Shown here one piece after another: positions 16,776 through 25,797 of a stretch of DNA of 64,000 bases. This DNA is from Natrinema gelatinilyticum (GTDB lineage Archaea > Halobacteriota > Halobacteria > Halobacteriales > Natrialbaceae): NCBI RefSeq assembly GCF_024266705.1, contig NZ_CP100756.1, positions 2,666,001-2,730,000 on the forward strand, written 5' to 3'. The translations under genes were made by a program, and so were the position numbers. The notes under the pieces were generated by a model. The model did not search any database. It saw only the letters and a list, made by a program, of their open reading frames with translations, and was not told where the DNA came from. Each line of letters starts with the position of its first letter. The stretch's first letter is position 1.

Positions 16776-17546
16776 GTGACCAACACGCAGGTAACGCTCG
16801 TTCAGATCGATAACTACGGGCCGTGGACGGTGACGCCCGAACCGCGACGGGAGGCCGACCTCCAGACGATGCAATCGCGGCTGTACGCGGACATCTCTCA
16901 ATTCGTCGGTAATCGCGGCGGCTACACGTTCTTCACTCGGTTCGACAATATGATCGCCGTTACGAACGGCTGTTCGTTCGATGATCACGCGCTTCTCCAG
17001 GAGTCAGTCGGCAACCGGTACCCGGTTACCCTGAGTCTCGGCGTCGCGACCGGGACGAACCCGGTCCAGGCGCTTTCAGACGCGACGGAACTCATCCAGG
17101 ACGCCGGCAGCGCACAGGACAAGAACCGACGCGAGTGCCTCGAAGGCCGAGTCATCGAACCGCCCCATCGGGCCGACGGAGACGTTCAGATCGCACACTT
17201 CGACGTGATCAACGCGACCGGCAACTACACGGACGAACTCAACGCCTTCGATACGTTCATCGAGATCGAGCAGGGCTATGCGGAACTCATGCGACACATG
17301 CGCTACGCCCACGACAGCCTCTCGTTTTTCGTCGGCGGCGACAACGTCATCGTCGTCTGTCCCGAGCTCGGGAGCGCGGAGTACGAAGAAGCACTCTGCC
17401 ACGTCGAGGATGCCGTCGACGTCGAAATGCAAGTCGGCGTCGGTCGCGGAACGAGCGCTCACGAGGCCGGTTACGCGGCGAAACACGCCCTCGAGACCTG
17501 CCGAACCGACGGGACACGGGTCGAACTCGAGTGGGAAACGACCTGA
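16776..17546 (+). CDS. GTP cyclohydrolase III (ArfA type)
   Basis: 256 residues starting at GTG (MTNTQVTLVQIDNYGPWTVTPEPRRE). The family has two fused nucleotide-cyclase-like halves, seen here as VQIDNYGPW and FFTRFDNMIAVTNG in the first and IAHFDVINATG and FFVGGDNVIVVC in the second. It opens GTP to a formylamino-pyrimidine, the archaeal entry to F420 and riboflavin biosynthesis, using Mg2+. A creatininase-family protein at 33981, the type that catalyses the next (deformylation) step in some archaea, is in the same window but not linked. Confidence 0.93.
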   Translation: MTNTQVTLVQIDNYGPWTVTPEPRREADLQTMQSRLYADISQFVGNRGGYTFFTRFDNMIAVTNGCSFDDHALLQESVGNRYPVTLSLGVATGTNPVQALSDATELIQDAGSAQDKNRRECLEGRVIEPPHRADGDVQIAHFDVINATGNYTDELNAFDTFIEIEQGYAELMRHMRYAHDSLSFFVGGDNVIVVCPELGSAEYEEALCHVEDAVDVEMQVGVGRGTSAHEAGYAAKHALETCRTDGTRVELEWETT

Positions 17547-17599
17547 TCATTGGGGTCAGTGAAGTTCACCGCCGTTTTTCTTAAGTGTAGCGGGGGTAG

Positions 17600-17607
17600 C
17601 TTTTAGC
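17600..17607 (+). promoter_or_regulatory. TATA box for the CBS-domain gene
   Basis: The element cttttagc is centred about 28 nt upstream of ATG 17631, consistent with a leaderless transcript. Confidence 0.4.
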
Positions 17608-17630
17608 CCGTCCGTGCGAATCTTTCACAC

Positions 17631-18239
17631 ATGGAATCGGAACTGTCCGTCAGAGATGTCTTGACGACCGATTACGTCGGTGTCAGCGAGTCTGACACCG
17701 TTCTCGACGTCGTTCGACTCATGCGCGCGGAGCGAACGAGTTGCACACTGGTCGTTCGCGGCACGGAACCGGTCGGCATCGTGACCGAGTGGGACGTCCT
17801 CGGACTCGTCGCGGACGAGTCCGATCCCGCCGAAACGACGGTTGGGGCGGTGATGACGACACCGGTGATCACGGTAAATCCCGACCGATCGCTCACCGAT
17901 GTCGCCACGACGATGGCCCGCGAAAACATTCGCAACGTCGTCGTCGAAACCGAGGACGGGATCGTGGGTGTCGTGACCCAGCGGGACGTCATCGCCGCCG
18001 CGGGCTCGTTCCAGTCGACGGTGACCCCCACTCGCTCGAACGAGTCACCGATCGACAGGGAACGCGAATTCGCCGATGCCGCGTCTGCTCGCGTGACTGC
18101 GGACGAGAAGGATCAACTCCTTCCGAACGGCGGCGACGAGTACACCACTCAGGGCGTCTGTGAAGCGTGTGGCTCGCTCGCGGACTCGCTGTGGGATGTC
18201 AACGGCCGACTGGTCTGTGCGGACTGCCGTGCAGTGTGA
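17631..18239 (+). CDS. Tandem CBS-domain protein with C-terminal zinc ribbon
   Basis: 202 residues. Two CBS motifs occupy about 8-65 (VRDVLTTDYVGVSESDT) and 70-125 (VGAVMTTPVITVNPDRS ... GVVTQRDVIAAAG). A Ser/Asp-rich linker follows, then a four-Cys ribbon (GVCEACGSLAD ... LVCADCRAV). CBS pairs bind adenosyl nucleotides, so this is probably a nucleotide-responsive regulator; the ribbon may bind nucleic acid or a partner. The target is unknown. Confidence 0.88.
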   Translation: MESELSVRDVLTTDYVGVSESDTVLDVVRLMRAERTSCTLVVRGTEPVGIVTEWDVLGLVADESDPAETTVGAVMTTPVITVNPDRSLTDVATTMARENIRNVVVETEDGIVGVVTQRDVIAAAGSFQSTVTPTRSNESPIDREREFADAASARVTADEKDQLLPNGGDEYTTQGVCEACGSLADSLWDVNGRLVCADCRAV

Positions 18240-18341
18240 TCGGTCGATCACCCGACTGACAGCGTGCGCTGTGACACCAGCTGCCGTGGCCTATTTCTCC
18301 GATAGAAAGACCTTTCGGGTGTCGCGGTGGACAAATCGACA

Positions 18342-19565
18342 ATGATCGAGACCCTCGACGACCTGGACGTCGAAGGGACTACCGTCGGTGTACGCGTCGA
18401 CGTCAATAGTCCCATCGACGACGATGGCAGGCTCGCAGACGACGCCCGACTGCGCGCCCACGTCGATACCCTCTCGGAACTGCTCGACCACAATGGCCGG
18501 GTCGCCGTACTCGCCCATCAGGGTCGCCCCGGCGGTGACGACTTCGTCTCCCTCGAATCCCACGCCGGACGACTCTCGGACCTGCTCGGACAGCCCGTCG
18601 AATACGTCGATTCGACCTTCAGCTCCGCCGCCCGCGAGGCCGTCAGGGACCTCGCGAACGGCGATTGCATCGTCCTCGAGAACACCCGCTTCTACAGCGA
18701 GGAGTACATGGAATTCGACCCCGAGCGGGCCGCCCAGACACACCTTGTTACCGGGCTCGAATCCGTTCTCGACGCCTACGTCAACGATGCATTCGCCGCG
18801 TCACACCGCTCACAACCGTCGCTCGTCGGTCTCCCCGCGGTCCTTCCCGGCTACGCTGGTCGGGTTATGGAATCGGAACTGGACGTCCTGGGATCGATCG
18901 AGGAGACTCCCGAACCGCGCGTCTATGTGATCGGCGGCGCGAAAGTGTCCGACTCGATCGACGTCGCCTGGAGCGTCCTCGAAAAGGGGTTGGCGGACCA
19001 CGTCCTCACCGCAGGCGTCGTCGGGAACGTCTTTCTCATCGCCGACGGCGTGGACCTGGGCGACGCTAGTTCCGATTTCATCTACGACCAAGGGTACTGG
19101 GACGAAATCGACCGCGCCGCCGACCTGCTCGACGCCTACGGCGACCAAATCGCACTCCCGCGAGACGTCGCCGTCGGTCGCGACGGCGAGCGTTACGAAC
19201 TCGGCATCAATGCGCTCCCACCCGGTGACGGCGAGTCCGCGATGGACATCGGTGGGTCGACGTTAGAGTACTATCGGCGCATCCTCGACGGCGCGGAGAC
19301 AGTCATCCTCAACGGCCCCGCTGGCGTCTTCGAAGACGATCGCTTCCAGACGGGTACTCAGCAACTCTACGACGCCGCGACGGATATTTCTACGAGCATC
19401 GTCGGTGGCGGCGATACCGCTTCCGCCCTGCGAAAACTCGGCGTCGATGGCTTCTCGCACGTCAGTACCGGCGGCGGAGCCGCGCTGCGAATGCTCACCG
19501 CCGAACCGTTGCCCGCCGTGACGGCGCTCCAGAATGCCCCCGAAAAACCTGCAGCCGACGATTGA
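18342..19565 (+). CDS. pgk: Phosphoglycerate kinase
   Basis: 407 residues from ATG 18342 (MIETLDDLDVEG); an in-frame GTG at 18327 would add five residues. Motifs are VRVDVNSPI (substrate Asp/Asn), LAHQGRPGG, LENTRFYSEE, VNDAFAASHRSQPS, GGAKVSDS, LNGPAGVFE and GGGDTASALRKLG (nucleotide loop). It interconverts 1,3-bisphosphoglycerate and 3-phosphoglycerate with ADP/ATP in the cytosol. The 3' end overlaps the acetyltransferase gene by 32 nt in another frame. Confidence 0.96.
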   Translation: MIETLDDLDVEGTTVGVRVDVNSPIDDDGRLADDARLRAHVDTLSELLDHNGRVAVLAHQGRPGGDDFVSLESHAGRLSDLLGQPVEYVDSTFSSAAREAVRDLANGDCIVLENTRFYSEEYMEFDPERAAQTHLVTGLESVLDAYVNDAFAASHRSQPSLVGLPAVLPGYAGRVMESELDVLGSIEETPEPRVYVIGGAKVSDSIDVAWSVLEKGLADHVLTAGVVGNVFLIADGVDLGDASSDFIYDQGYWDEIDRAADLLDAYGDQIALPRDVAVGRDGERYELGINALPPGDGESAMDIGGSTLEYYRRILDGAETVILNGPAGVFEDDRFQTGTQQLYDAATDISTSIVGGGDTASALRKLGVDGFSHVSTGGGAALRMLTAEPLPAVTALQNAPEKPAADD

Positions 19566-20049
19566 ACCCGCCTCGCGGGACGACCTCGAGGCGCTCGCGG
19601 AGATGTGGGTTCGGTTAGCTCGCGACCAGCGCGCGTACGACTCCGCGGTGCTGCCGGACGCGAACCACGACGCGATGCGCGATACCCTCGCAGCCTACCG
19701 GGTAGCCGATGGATTACTCGTCGCACGACTTGGCGGCAAGATCGTCGGCTTCGTCTCCGTTTCTATCGAGCGCGGCTCCCTCGAACTCGACGCCACCCGC
19801 GGATTGCTCTCGAACATCTACGTCGAACCGGCCGTTCGCGACCGGGGGATCGGAACCGCACTACTCGAGGCTGCCGAGGACACGCTGGCCGAACAGGGAG
19901 CTGACATCGTACTACTCGAGGTGATGGCCGGCAACGACGACGCCCGCCGATTCTATCGTCGTCGCGGGTACGACGAGTTCCGCGTAACGATGAGCCGGCC
20001 GCTCGAGAATCGGGACGAAAACGATACACACTCAAAGGAGGACGGCTAA
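19534..20049 (+). CDS. GNAT-family N-acetyltransferase
   Basis: 171 residues. The acetyl-CoA-binding motif A reads NIYVEPAVRDRGIGTALLEAAE (about 98-119). Motif B, NDDARRFYRRRGYDEFRVTM, is near the end. The start ATG 19534 lies inside pgk, so co-transcription and coupling are likely. The acceptor substrate cannot be read from the sequence. tRNA-Thr follows after 11 nt. Confidence 0.88.
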   Translation: MPPKNLQPTIEPASRDDLEALAEMWVRLARDQRAYDSAVLPDANHDAMRDTLAAYRVADGLLVARLGGKIVGFVSVSIERGSLELDATRGLLSNIYVEPAVRDRGIGTALLEAAEDTLAEQGADIVLLEVMAGNDDARRFYRRRGYDEFRVTMSRPLENRDENDTHSKEDG

Positions 20050-20060
20050 TTTTGGCCTGC

Positions 20061-20134
20061 GCCAGGGGAGCATGGGCGGTTCATGCACTCGACTTGTAAT
20101 CGAGACTTCGTGGGTTCGAATCCCACCCCTGGCT
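20061..20134 (+). tRNA. tRNA-Thr(UGU)
   Basis: Acceptor GCCAGGG (20061-20067) pairs with CCCTGGC (20127-20133), with discriminator T20134. The anticodon stem-loop is CTCGA-CTTGTAA-TCGAG with anticodon TGT. The T arm is GTGGG/CCCAC with loop TTCGAAT. No CCA is encoded. The last 11 bases recur at 23421-23431, see the att-like repeat. Confidence 0.96.
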
Positions 20135-20545
20135 CGTAGCAATAAATTTACAATTGGGCGAACCAGCGATAGCGCTAGGCACATCCTGTGATCACTCACG
20201 ATTACGACAGAGCGTAGATTCGTTGGCCTGTGAGAATTCTTCCGCTGCTCTCCCTCTGACTTGGGGGAGCGAGAATCTTCGTCGTAGGTGCGCGCCGATA
20301 GCTTCTTCACGCGCACGCGAACGTGCCACGCTACCGAGTCGCCCATGAGTGTGTGCCACCCGTGAGGGAATCGCCCCTCTTCTTGGCCGGGACAGGGCGG
20401 TAATCCGCGGGACGTGTGGCACGCGGCCACAGAGGTGGTCCAGTGTGACGGATCGCGGCCGCCGTGACATTGAGCGTTCCTCCTCGCTCACGGTCGACAG
20501 ACCGTGTGGGCACACTCGGAGGTGGCTATTGTGCCGGCGCTAATC

Positions 20546-20981
20546 TAACCGGCATCGCACGAGTTCGCGGCGAACTACCTCATCGCTGAGGACGGCCTCG
20601 CGCCGTTTTTCGCCGCGGACCGGCGGGTCAAGGAGGGTAATGGCAGTCAGATTGCTTTGTTCGCCTCCGAGGGTGAACGATGGGTAGTGAAACTCTACTA
20701 CCAGGACAGCGGCATCGTCCATCCTGGGGACCGACTGGCGACTTGATGAGATGCGCGAGTTCCGGTTGACGATTTCCCGTCACTCAGACGAGAACTCGAT
20801 TGGGGAGCAGGATTTCAATGCGCATCTCGCGTCTCGATGGCAGGGGATGGAGGTAAACGAAGCGATGGCCGAGTCGCTGAGTATTCCGTTCCCCCGTGGG
20901 GTAACGAACGGTCCGAGAGAGCGAATCGACGAAGAGCGAACCAGCCCAGAACATCGCCAGTCGGTAGAACACAGAATATGA
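20546..20981 (+). pseudogene. Fragment of a plasmid/provirus-type haloarchaeal protein, frameshifted
   Basis: The first frame (20546-20745) reads EFAANYLIAEDGLAPFFAA ... WVVKLYYQDSGIVHPGD and ends in TGA. Removing one T near 20744 joins it to a second frame (EMREFRLTISRHSDENSIGE ... FNAHLASRWQGMEV). The joined sequence resembles, from memory, the N-terminal part of a haloarchaeal family found on plasmids and integrated elements (DUF7845-like); I am not certain of the family. No start codon remains and the C-terminal part is lost. The 20135-20545 stretch upstream shows no gene I can support. Confidence 0.5.
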
Positions 20982-21035
20982 AGCAACATGTCCAGAACCC
21001 CCAGTGTTCCGAACTGCTCTTCTTTGTTGGTTGCT

Positions 21036-21254
21036 CTACGATGGTGTCACATACAGGTGGTCGTCGACGGCGTAGAGATACCCCTTCGACAGCAGTTCGT
21101 CAAGGAGGCCCTCTGCGTCAACTGGGTCGCCCCCATCGTCGACGAGTACCGTTGCGGCCTCCTCTCGAGAGAGGCCGTCGGTCTGCTCGATCGGGTCGTG
21201 GAGTGTCTCAAGCGCATCGGCCGCGGAGGAACTCAATCGCGTGCGGTCGGACAT
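21036..21254 (-). CDS. Small helical protein, winged-helix-like, accessory region
   Basis: 72 residues, acidic, with a helix-turn-helix-like pattern (DGLSREEAATVLVDDGGDPVDAEGLL) and a terminal hairpin (SKGYLYAVDDHLYVTPS) like a wing. It lies about 90 bp downstream of a broken TFB gene on the same strand. It may be the only intact gene of the decayed element next to tRNA-Thr. A DNA-binding role is inference from shape only. Confidence 0.55.
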   Translation of the reverse strand: MSDRTRLSSSAADALETLHDPIEQTDGLSREEAATVLVDDGGDPVDAEGLLDELLSKGYLYAVDDHLYVTPS

Positions 21255-21347
21255 TTCCTTGTAGACGACTCAACGACGCCAGCGTATCAACCCACGGTAG
21301 ACAACCGGCAGCCGCCTCGTCTTTATCGGCGAAGGGCGTGGTGCAGC

Positions 21348-21613
21348 TCAGAAGGCGTCGATTTCGACGTGTTCACGCAACTCCGTCCACCGTGCGCGCA
21401 CCGTCGCCGTCGACACGTCGGCCCCCCCTCTGTGATTTCTGCTTGCGTTGCGCCCTCAACGCGCGCCTCGGCGACCAGGTACAGCGGTGCGGCGGCCACA
21501 CCGGCCGGGTGCTTCCCGTTGGTCAACCCACGCTCTTGAGCCTGCTCGGTGACGTGCGCACCCTGTCGGCGCGTCCCCTCTGAGAGTCCAACCGCGGACG
21601 TGAGTTGAGGCAT
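21348..21613 (-). pseudogene. C-terminal fragment of transcription factor TFB (TFIIB), frameshifted
   Basis: The sequence reads EQAQERGLTNGKHPAGVAAA then LYLVAEARVEGATQAEITE, typical of the second cyclin repeat of haloarchaeal TFBs. It shifts frame in a run of G to ADVSTATVRARWTELREHVE and ends at TGA (21348-21350). The zinc ribbon, B-finger and first cyclin repeat are absent. Just upstream, about 21615-21712, a short minus-strand frame (SDLPVSIEELEKGEIDD) may be a scrap of another gene. Confidence 0.7.
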
Positions 21614-21841
21614 GTACGGTCAAGGAAGCTTCGGGCAAGGACTGACTTTGTATCGTCAATCTCGCCCTTCTCAAGCTCTTCTATCGATACAGGGAGGTCC
21701 GAGATAGTGTTTTATACCATATGGTTCGAATTAATAATTTGTTTAGAAATACTAAGTATTAAATATTATTGTACGTATTGAAAGTACAGAACGATGGCAA
21801 TTGGACGTTCTGTGACTAGCTCTGTAGGCCGTAGTGATTCG

Positions 21842-22081
21842 TCACCCAGCAACAAGACGATCTGAACTGAATGCCCGAGCTGTGAGCCATATAACCACGA
21901 ACGCAAATATGGTTTGGTAGATGCCGCCAATCAACAAGACGTCTGCTCCCCCAAACAGAAGGCGCTGTTGTGCAATGACGGGGTAGGTCGACGGGACTAA
22001 CAGAAGTCCCACGCGTGCCAAGATTCCAAGCGATGAAAACTCAACCATCGCAGCCGCAAACGCTGGAATCATAGTAATCAT
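21842..22081 (-). CDS. Small membrane protein, accessory region
   Basis: 79 residues with two or three hydrophobic helices (about 5-30, 43-66). It resembles short integral membrane proteins common in haloarchaeal accessory regions, but I recognise no family. The DNA immediately upstream of its stop (21710-21780) is unusually AT-rich for this window, as in acquired DNA. Confidence 0.5.
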   Translation of the reverse strand: MITMIPAFAAAMVEFSSLGILARVGLLLVPSTYPVIAQQRLLFGGADVLLIGGIYQTIFAFVVIWLTARAFSSDRLVAG

Positions 22082-22169
22082 ATGCTTCGTAGGATCGCTA
22101 GACGAAGCTTGATTTCGGCGTTTTCACTAATGCCACCGCCGGTCGAAAACCGATACACTGCGGTTGATT

Positions 22170-22991
22170 CTACGGATATCTAACTGTTCGACGAAGATTG
22201 TAGACGGCACATTTGAGCACCATCTCGCGGAATTCGAGGTGCCAGCTTCGCGCACGCACGGCGGAGCCGAGCGTGCGCTTGATCGACGAAAAGACAGTCT
22301 CAACCATCCAGCGGCGATTGTACCAGCAGCTGCTCATCCGGGCGTTGTGTGCCCGGTCGAGCGAGGAGTAGATCCGGTGTTTGATCAACGGTCGGATGCG
22401 ATCAAGATGAAGATCGTCTCGGAATGGCTTTCCATCGTAAGCACGGTCAGCGGCCAATGACCGCAGGTCCTCGGCGTTTCGCCGAGCGACCTGCGGACCA
22501 ATCTTCGCATCATGTTTTTTCGTGGTCGTACAGTGAACATCGTAGACGTACAGCGTTTTCACGTCCACGAGGGCAGTGACTTTGAGCGAGCGAACGCGGT
22601 AGTGTTTTCGCGTCGCGTAGTACCGCGAGGGCTGGTCGCGGTCGAAACCAGTCGAGTCGATCGCGGCATGGCCAGTGCGTTTCTCGGCTGATTCGCCGAG
22701 AAACGCACGATAGGTCTCCATCGAGATAGTCTCAAACCAGTCACGCAGGACGGTAAAATGCGGAAGCCGCGTGAGGCCGATTTCGTCGAGAATGCCGGGC
22801 ATTTCGCTCAACAGATCGATTGTCTGGCGGTAGGATTTCCCGAGTTCGATCCGCAGTGCTTGCAACGTGAGCATCGCCCATTCGGCGAACCCGCCACCCC
22901 CTACGGGGTCGGCGGGTTCGTCCGGATTCTCGACAACGTTTTTAGCTTTCGCAACGATTTCTCGGGTGAGGAGACGGAATTCGGATACCAA
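22170..22991 (-). CDS. IS5-family transposase (intact)
   Basis: 273 residues. The DDE triad is complete: Asp112 in AAIDSTGFDRD, Asp182 in AADRAYDGK, and Glu231 in RRWMVETVFSSIKR with the conserved Lys/Arg after it. An N-terminal helical DNA-binding region precedes the catalytic core. A broken copy lies 76 bp away in opposite orientation. I could not define the terminal inverted repeats. Confidence 0.92.
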   Translation of the reverse strand: MVSEFRLLTREIVAKAKNVVENPDEPADPVGGGGFAEWAMLTLQALRIELGKSYRQTIDLLSEMPGILDEIGLTRLPHFTVLRDWFETISMETYRAFLGESAEKRTGHAAIDSTGFDRDQPSRYYATRKHYRVRSLKVTALVDVKTLYVYDVHCTTTKKHDAKIGPQVARRNAEDLRSLAADRAYDGKPFRDDLHLDRIRPLIKHRIYSSLDRAHNARMSSCWYNRRWMVETVFSSIKRTLGSAVRARSWHLEFREMVLKCAVYNLRRTVRYP

Positions 22992-23066
22992 AGTAATCCG
23001 TCTCTTCGCTTTCTACGAAGATAACGAGATTGAGGCGACGCCGTCTAGCGATCCTACAGAGCAAAC

Positions 23067-23432
23067 GACTCGACTGGTTTCGACCGCGACCAGCCCTCGC
23101 AGTACTATGCGACGCGAAAACACTACCGCGTCCGCTCGCTTAAAGTCACCACCCTCGTAGACGTGAAAACGCTGTACGTCTACGACCTTCACTGTACGAC
23201 CACGAAAAAACACGATGTGAAGATTGGTCCGCAGGTCATTGGCCGCTGACCGTGCTTACGATGGAAAGCCGTTCCGAGACGATCTTCGTCTCGATCGCAT
23301 CCGACCGTTGATCAAACACCGGATCTACTCCTCGCTCGATCGGGCGCACAACGCCCGGGTGAGCAGCCGCTGGTACAACCGCCGCTGGATGGTTGAGACT
23401 GTCTTTTCGTCGATCAAGCGCACCCCTGGCTT
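23067..23432 (+). pseudogene. Truncated, inverted second copy of the IS5-family transposase
   Basis: It encodes the region from STGFDRDQPSQYYATRKHY to MVETVFSSIKRTP, nearly identical to the intact copy but on the plus strand. A 29-nt deletion between two GGTC-type repeats removes the DNA coding VARRNAEDLR and shifts the frame, creating TGA at about 23249. The deleted bases contain a TCGGCGaaaCGCCGA palindrome. The N-terminal ~110 and C-terminal ~35 residues are also missing. Similarity stops around the att-like 11-mer at 23421-23431. Confidence 0.88.
23421..23431 (+). repeat. 11-bp copy of the tRNA-Thr 3' end (att-like)
   Basis: cacccctggct is identical to 20124-20134, the end of tRNA-Thr. 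It sits at the point where the broken transposase stops matching its sibling. It may mark the distal edge of an element once integrated at the tRNA; an 11-mer could also arise by chance. Nothing coding is recognised from here to 24084. Confidence 0.35.
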
Positions 23433-24084
23433 GGTGGCGCGAACAAACCGTGAGCGCCACAATAGTCGATAGGGGAGCCAGTATCGCGAGTGCGGCAGAA
23501 ACCTATTTTGCGTTTAAGTAGGTTTATCCTTCCTGACGCCTCCTGTGTAACTGCCCGTGGGGTTGTTCTCGAAACCACACCACCATCTACCGCCCCATGG
23601 GCGACGACTTCGGCCTCGTGCCGGAGTCGATCACGGCCGATTTCGACGACTATCGTTCGCACGGAGTTCGAATTCGCTGGCATCGGTTCGCGATCAAGTG
23701 GCCCGTTCGTCTCTCTCCGACGCTCGTTCTCGTTCGAGGGTCCGAAGAGCGAAGCGGTGACGGCCTCAGTTACGAACCCGAGGCCGAGCCTCCAGGTCCT
23801 GGACTCGAGCCGTGGCCGCAGTGTCGTGTCGGACCCCCCTCTCGTAGAGACGATCGGCGGTCGGACCCTCGTGATACCGACTACAGAGCGACGCTCGTAC
23901 AGCGCTACTGGCCGCTGGCCTTCGCTCACCACTACTGGCTCCGAGCTTCGGGGGCAGGGATATCCCCATATCTCACTTGCGCGATGCCGGTCGGTGGCTC
24001 TCCACGGTGAAATGTTGCGTTTAGTTTACACCAAGCTTATGCCGATCTGCTCGAGACACCGATGCGGTACATCTAGGACAGACG

Positions 24085-25647
24085 ATGAGTGAGCGACGTT
24101 CCTCCCGCGAGTCAGAAAGCAGACTGACAAATGCAGTCGATCGGATTTCGCTGGCGATCACGTGTCGATTTGCGGTGGATACGCGAGCCCTGGCCGCGTT
24201 TCGGATCGCACTCGGGCTCCTGTTGCTCGCGGATCTCGTCGGCCGATCCCGGAATCTCGGCGCGTTCTATATGGATTCGGGAGTCCTTCCACGGAGAGCA
24301 CTGTTTTCGGACTACTCGAGCGTCTTTTCGCTTCACGCCGTCTCCGGTGATGCGCGGGTGATTGGTCTCCTCTTCGTCGTCGCAGCCGTGTTCGCCCTGG
24401 CCATGGTCGTCGGCTATCGAACGAGGATCGCGACGGTGTGCTCCTGGCTCTTGCTCGTTTCACTACACGTCCGCAATCCGATGGTCCTCAACGGCGGAGA
24501 CGTGCTGTTGCGGATGCTGGTTTTCTGGGCAATGTTTCTCCCGCTCGACGAGCGGTGGGCGATCGATGCCCGCCGTATGGACCGCGCTCGGGCGACCGTC
24601 TCGAACGTCGCGACGATGGCGGTGTTGCTCCAGGTCGTCGTGATGTACGTCGCAAACGCCATCCACAAGACCAAAGGGGAGATGTGGCTGAACGGGGAGG
24701 CCGTCGTCTACGTCTTCAGCCTCGACTATCAGTTCACGATCCTCCTGGGTAACGTTCTGGCCGAGCATCACGAATTACTGCGGCTCATGACGTTCCTGTG
24801 GCTCGCGCTGGTCATTTCCGCGCCGCTGTTGATCGTCCTCACCGGACTGCCGCGAGCAGCGCTCGCATCGGCGTTCGTCGGCATGCACTTCGGAATGCTC
24901 GCATCGATGCGAATCGGGCTCTTTCCCCTGATCGTCGTGGCCGCGTTTATCCCGTTTTATCCGAGCGCCGTCTGGGACGCGGGCACCGCGGTCGCCTCCC
25001 GCATCGGTCTCGCAGACTCGCTGCACCGCCGGGCGAGCAGACTCGAGGCCCGTGTTCTGGATCGAGCCGTGACCGATCGCGTCGCCGTCTCCGCTCCCTC
25101 CTCGCGACGACTCGTTCCGGACGGTCTCGATCGCGGACGAACGCTGTTTTCGGCGACAGTACCGGCGGTGTTTCTCGTCCTCGTAGTCCTTTCGAACGCC
25201 CAGGCAGTCGGCTATACGCAGGTTCCGGACCCGGGACAGTCGGTACTCGATGCGACGGAAACGGACCAGAGCTGGCGCATGTTCGCCCCCGAACCGCTCC
25301 AGACGGACGGCTGGTACGTCGTCCCAGGGGAACTCGAGAACGGCTCCGAGGTCGATGCCATGTACGGATCCGAGGTGAGTTGGGAGCCGCCGCCGGACGG
25401 GAACGTCGTGTACCCCACCTCCCGTTGGCGGAAGTACCTCTCGAACGTCTGGGGGGCCGATAACACGAACCACCGGTCGTATCTGGGGAATTATCTCTGT
25501 GACCGTTGGAATCGCACTCACCGGACGGACCTCGAGCGCATCCAGATATACTACGTGGCTCAGCCGTCGGAGCCGTACAACGAGACCGAGTCGACCAACG
25601 AGATCCTGCTCAAACAGTACGACTGCGGCGGCGATTTCCGCCAGTAA
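24085..25647 (+). CDS. HTTM-domain membrane protein (vitamin K-dependent carboxylase-like)
   Basis: 520 residues. About eight membrane helices span residues 35-310. The N-terminal part carries the HTTM landmarks RALAAFRIALGLLLLADL, FYMDSGVLPRRAL, HVRNPMVLNGGDVLLRMLVFWAMFLPLD and IHKTKGEMWLNGEAV. A further helix lies near 355-375, then an extracellular C-terminal domain of about 140 residues including DQSWRMFAPEPLQTDGWY. HTTM proteins are related to gamma-glutamyl carboxylases, but their substrates in archaea are unknown. It stands alone downstream of the accessory region. Confidence 0.88.
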   Translation: MSERRSSRESESRLTNAVDRISLAITCRFAVDTRALAAFRIALGLLLLADLVGRSRNLGAFYMDSGVLPRRALFSDYSSVFSLHAVSGDARVIGLLFVVAAVFALAMVVGYRTRIATVCSWLLLVSLHVRNPMVLNGGDVLLRMLVFWAMFLPLDERWAIDARRMDRARATVSNVATMAVLLQVVVMYVANAIHKTKGEMWLNGEAVVYVFSLDYQFTILLGNVLAEHHELLRLMTFLWLALVISAPLLIVLTGLPRAALASAFVGMHFGMLASMRIGLFPLIVVAAFIPFYPSAVWDAGTAVASRIGLADSLHRRASRLEARVLDRAVTDRVAVSAPSSRRLVPDGLDRGRTLFSATVPAVFLVLVVLSNAQAVGYTQVPDPGQSVLDATETDQSWRMFAPEPLQTDGWYVVPGELENGSEVDAMYGSEVSWEPPPDGNVVYPTSRWRKYLSNVWGADNTNHRSYLGNYLCDRWNRTHRTDLERIQIYYVAQPSEPYNETESTNEILLKQYDCGGDFRQ

Positions 25648-25797
25648 ACCGCTGACGACTGCAGCGACGATTTCCGGCAGTGAATGCCGATCGGCTGCGC
25701 CGGCCACACGCCGACGCCTCGGCGACGAATCTGCTTCTTCACGTGCGCGAGGGCTGCAGACGTGTCGCAGGGTCCCGGATCGCAGCGAAACGCGGTG

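Noticed and set aside
20140..20540. Minus-strand frames of 60-132 codons after tRNA-Thr
   Set aside because: They overlap in different frames, and one runs through the tRNA itself. No domains or start signals support them.
23490..24084. Several open frames of 130-200 codons on both strands
   Set aside because: None has a recognisable motif. They overlap each other in different frames and use unbalanced Arg/Ser/Pro codons typical of shadows.
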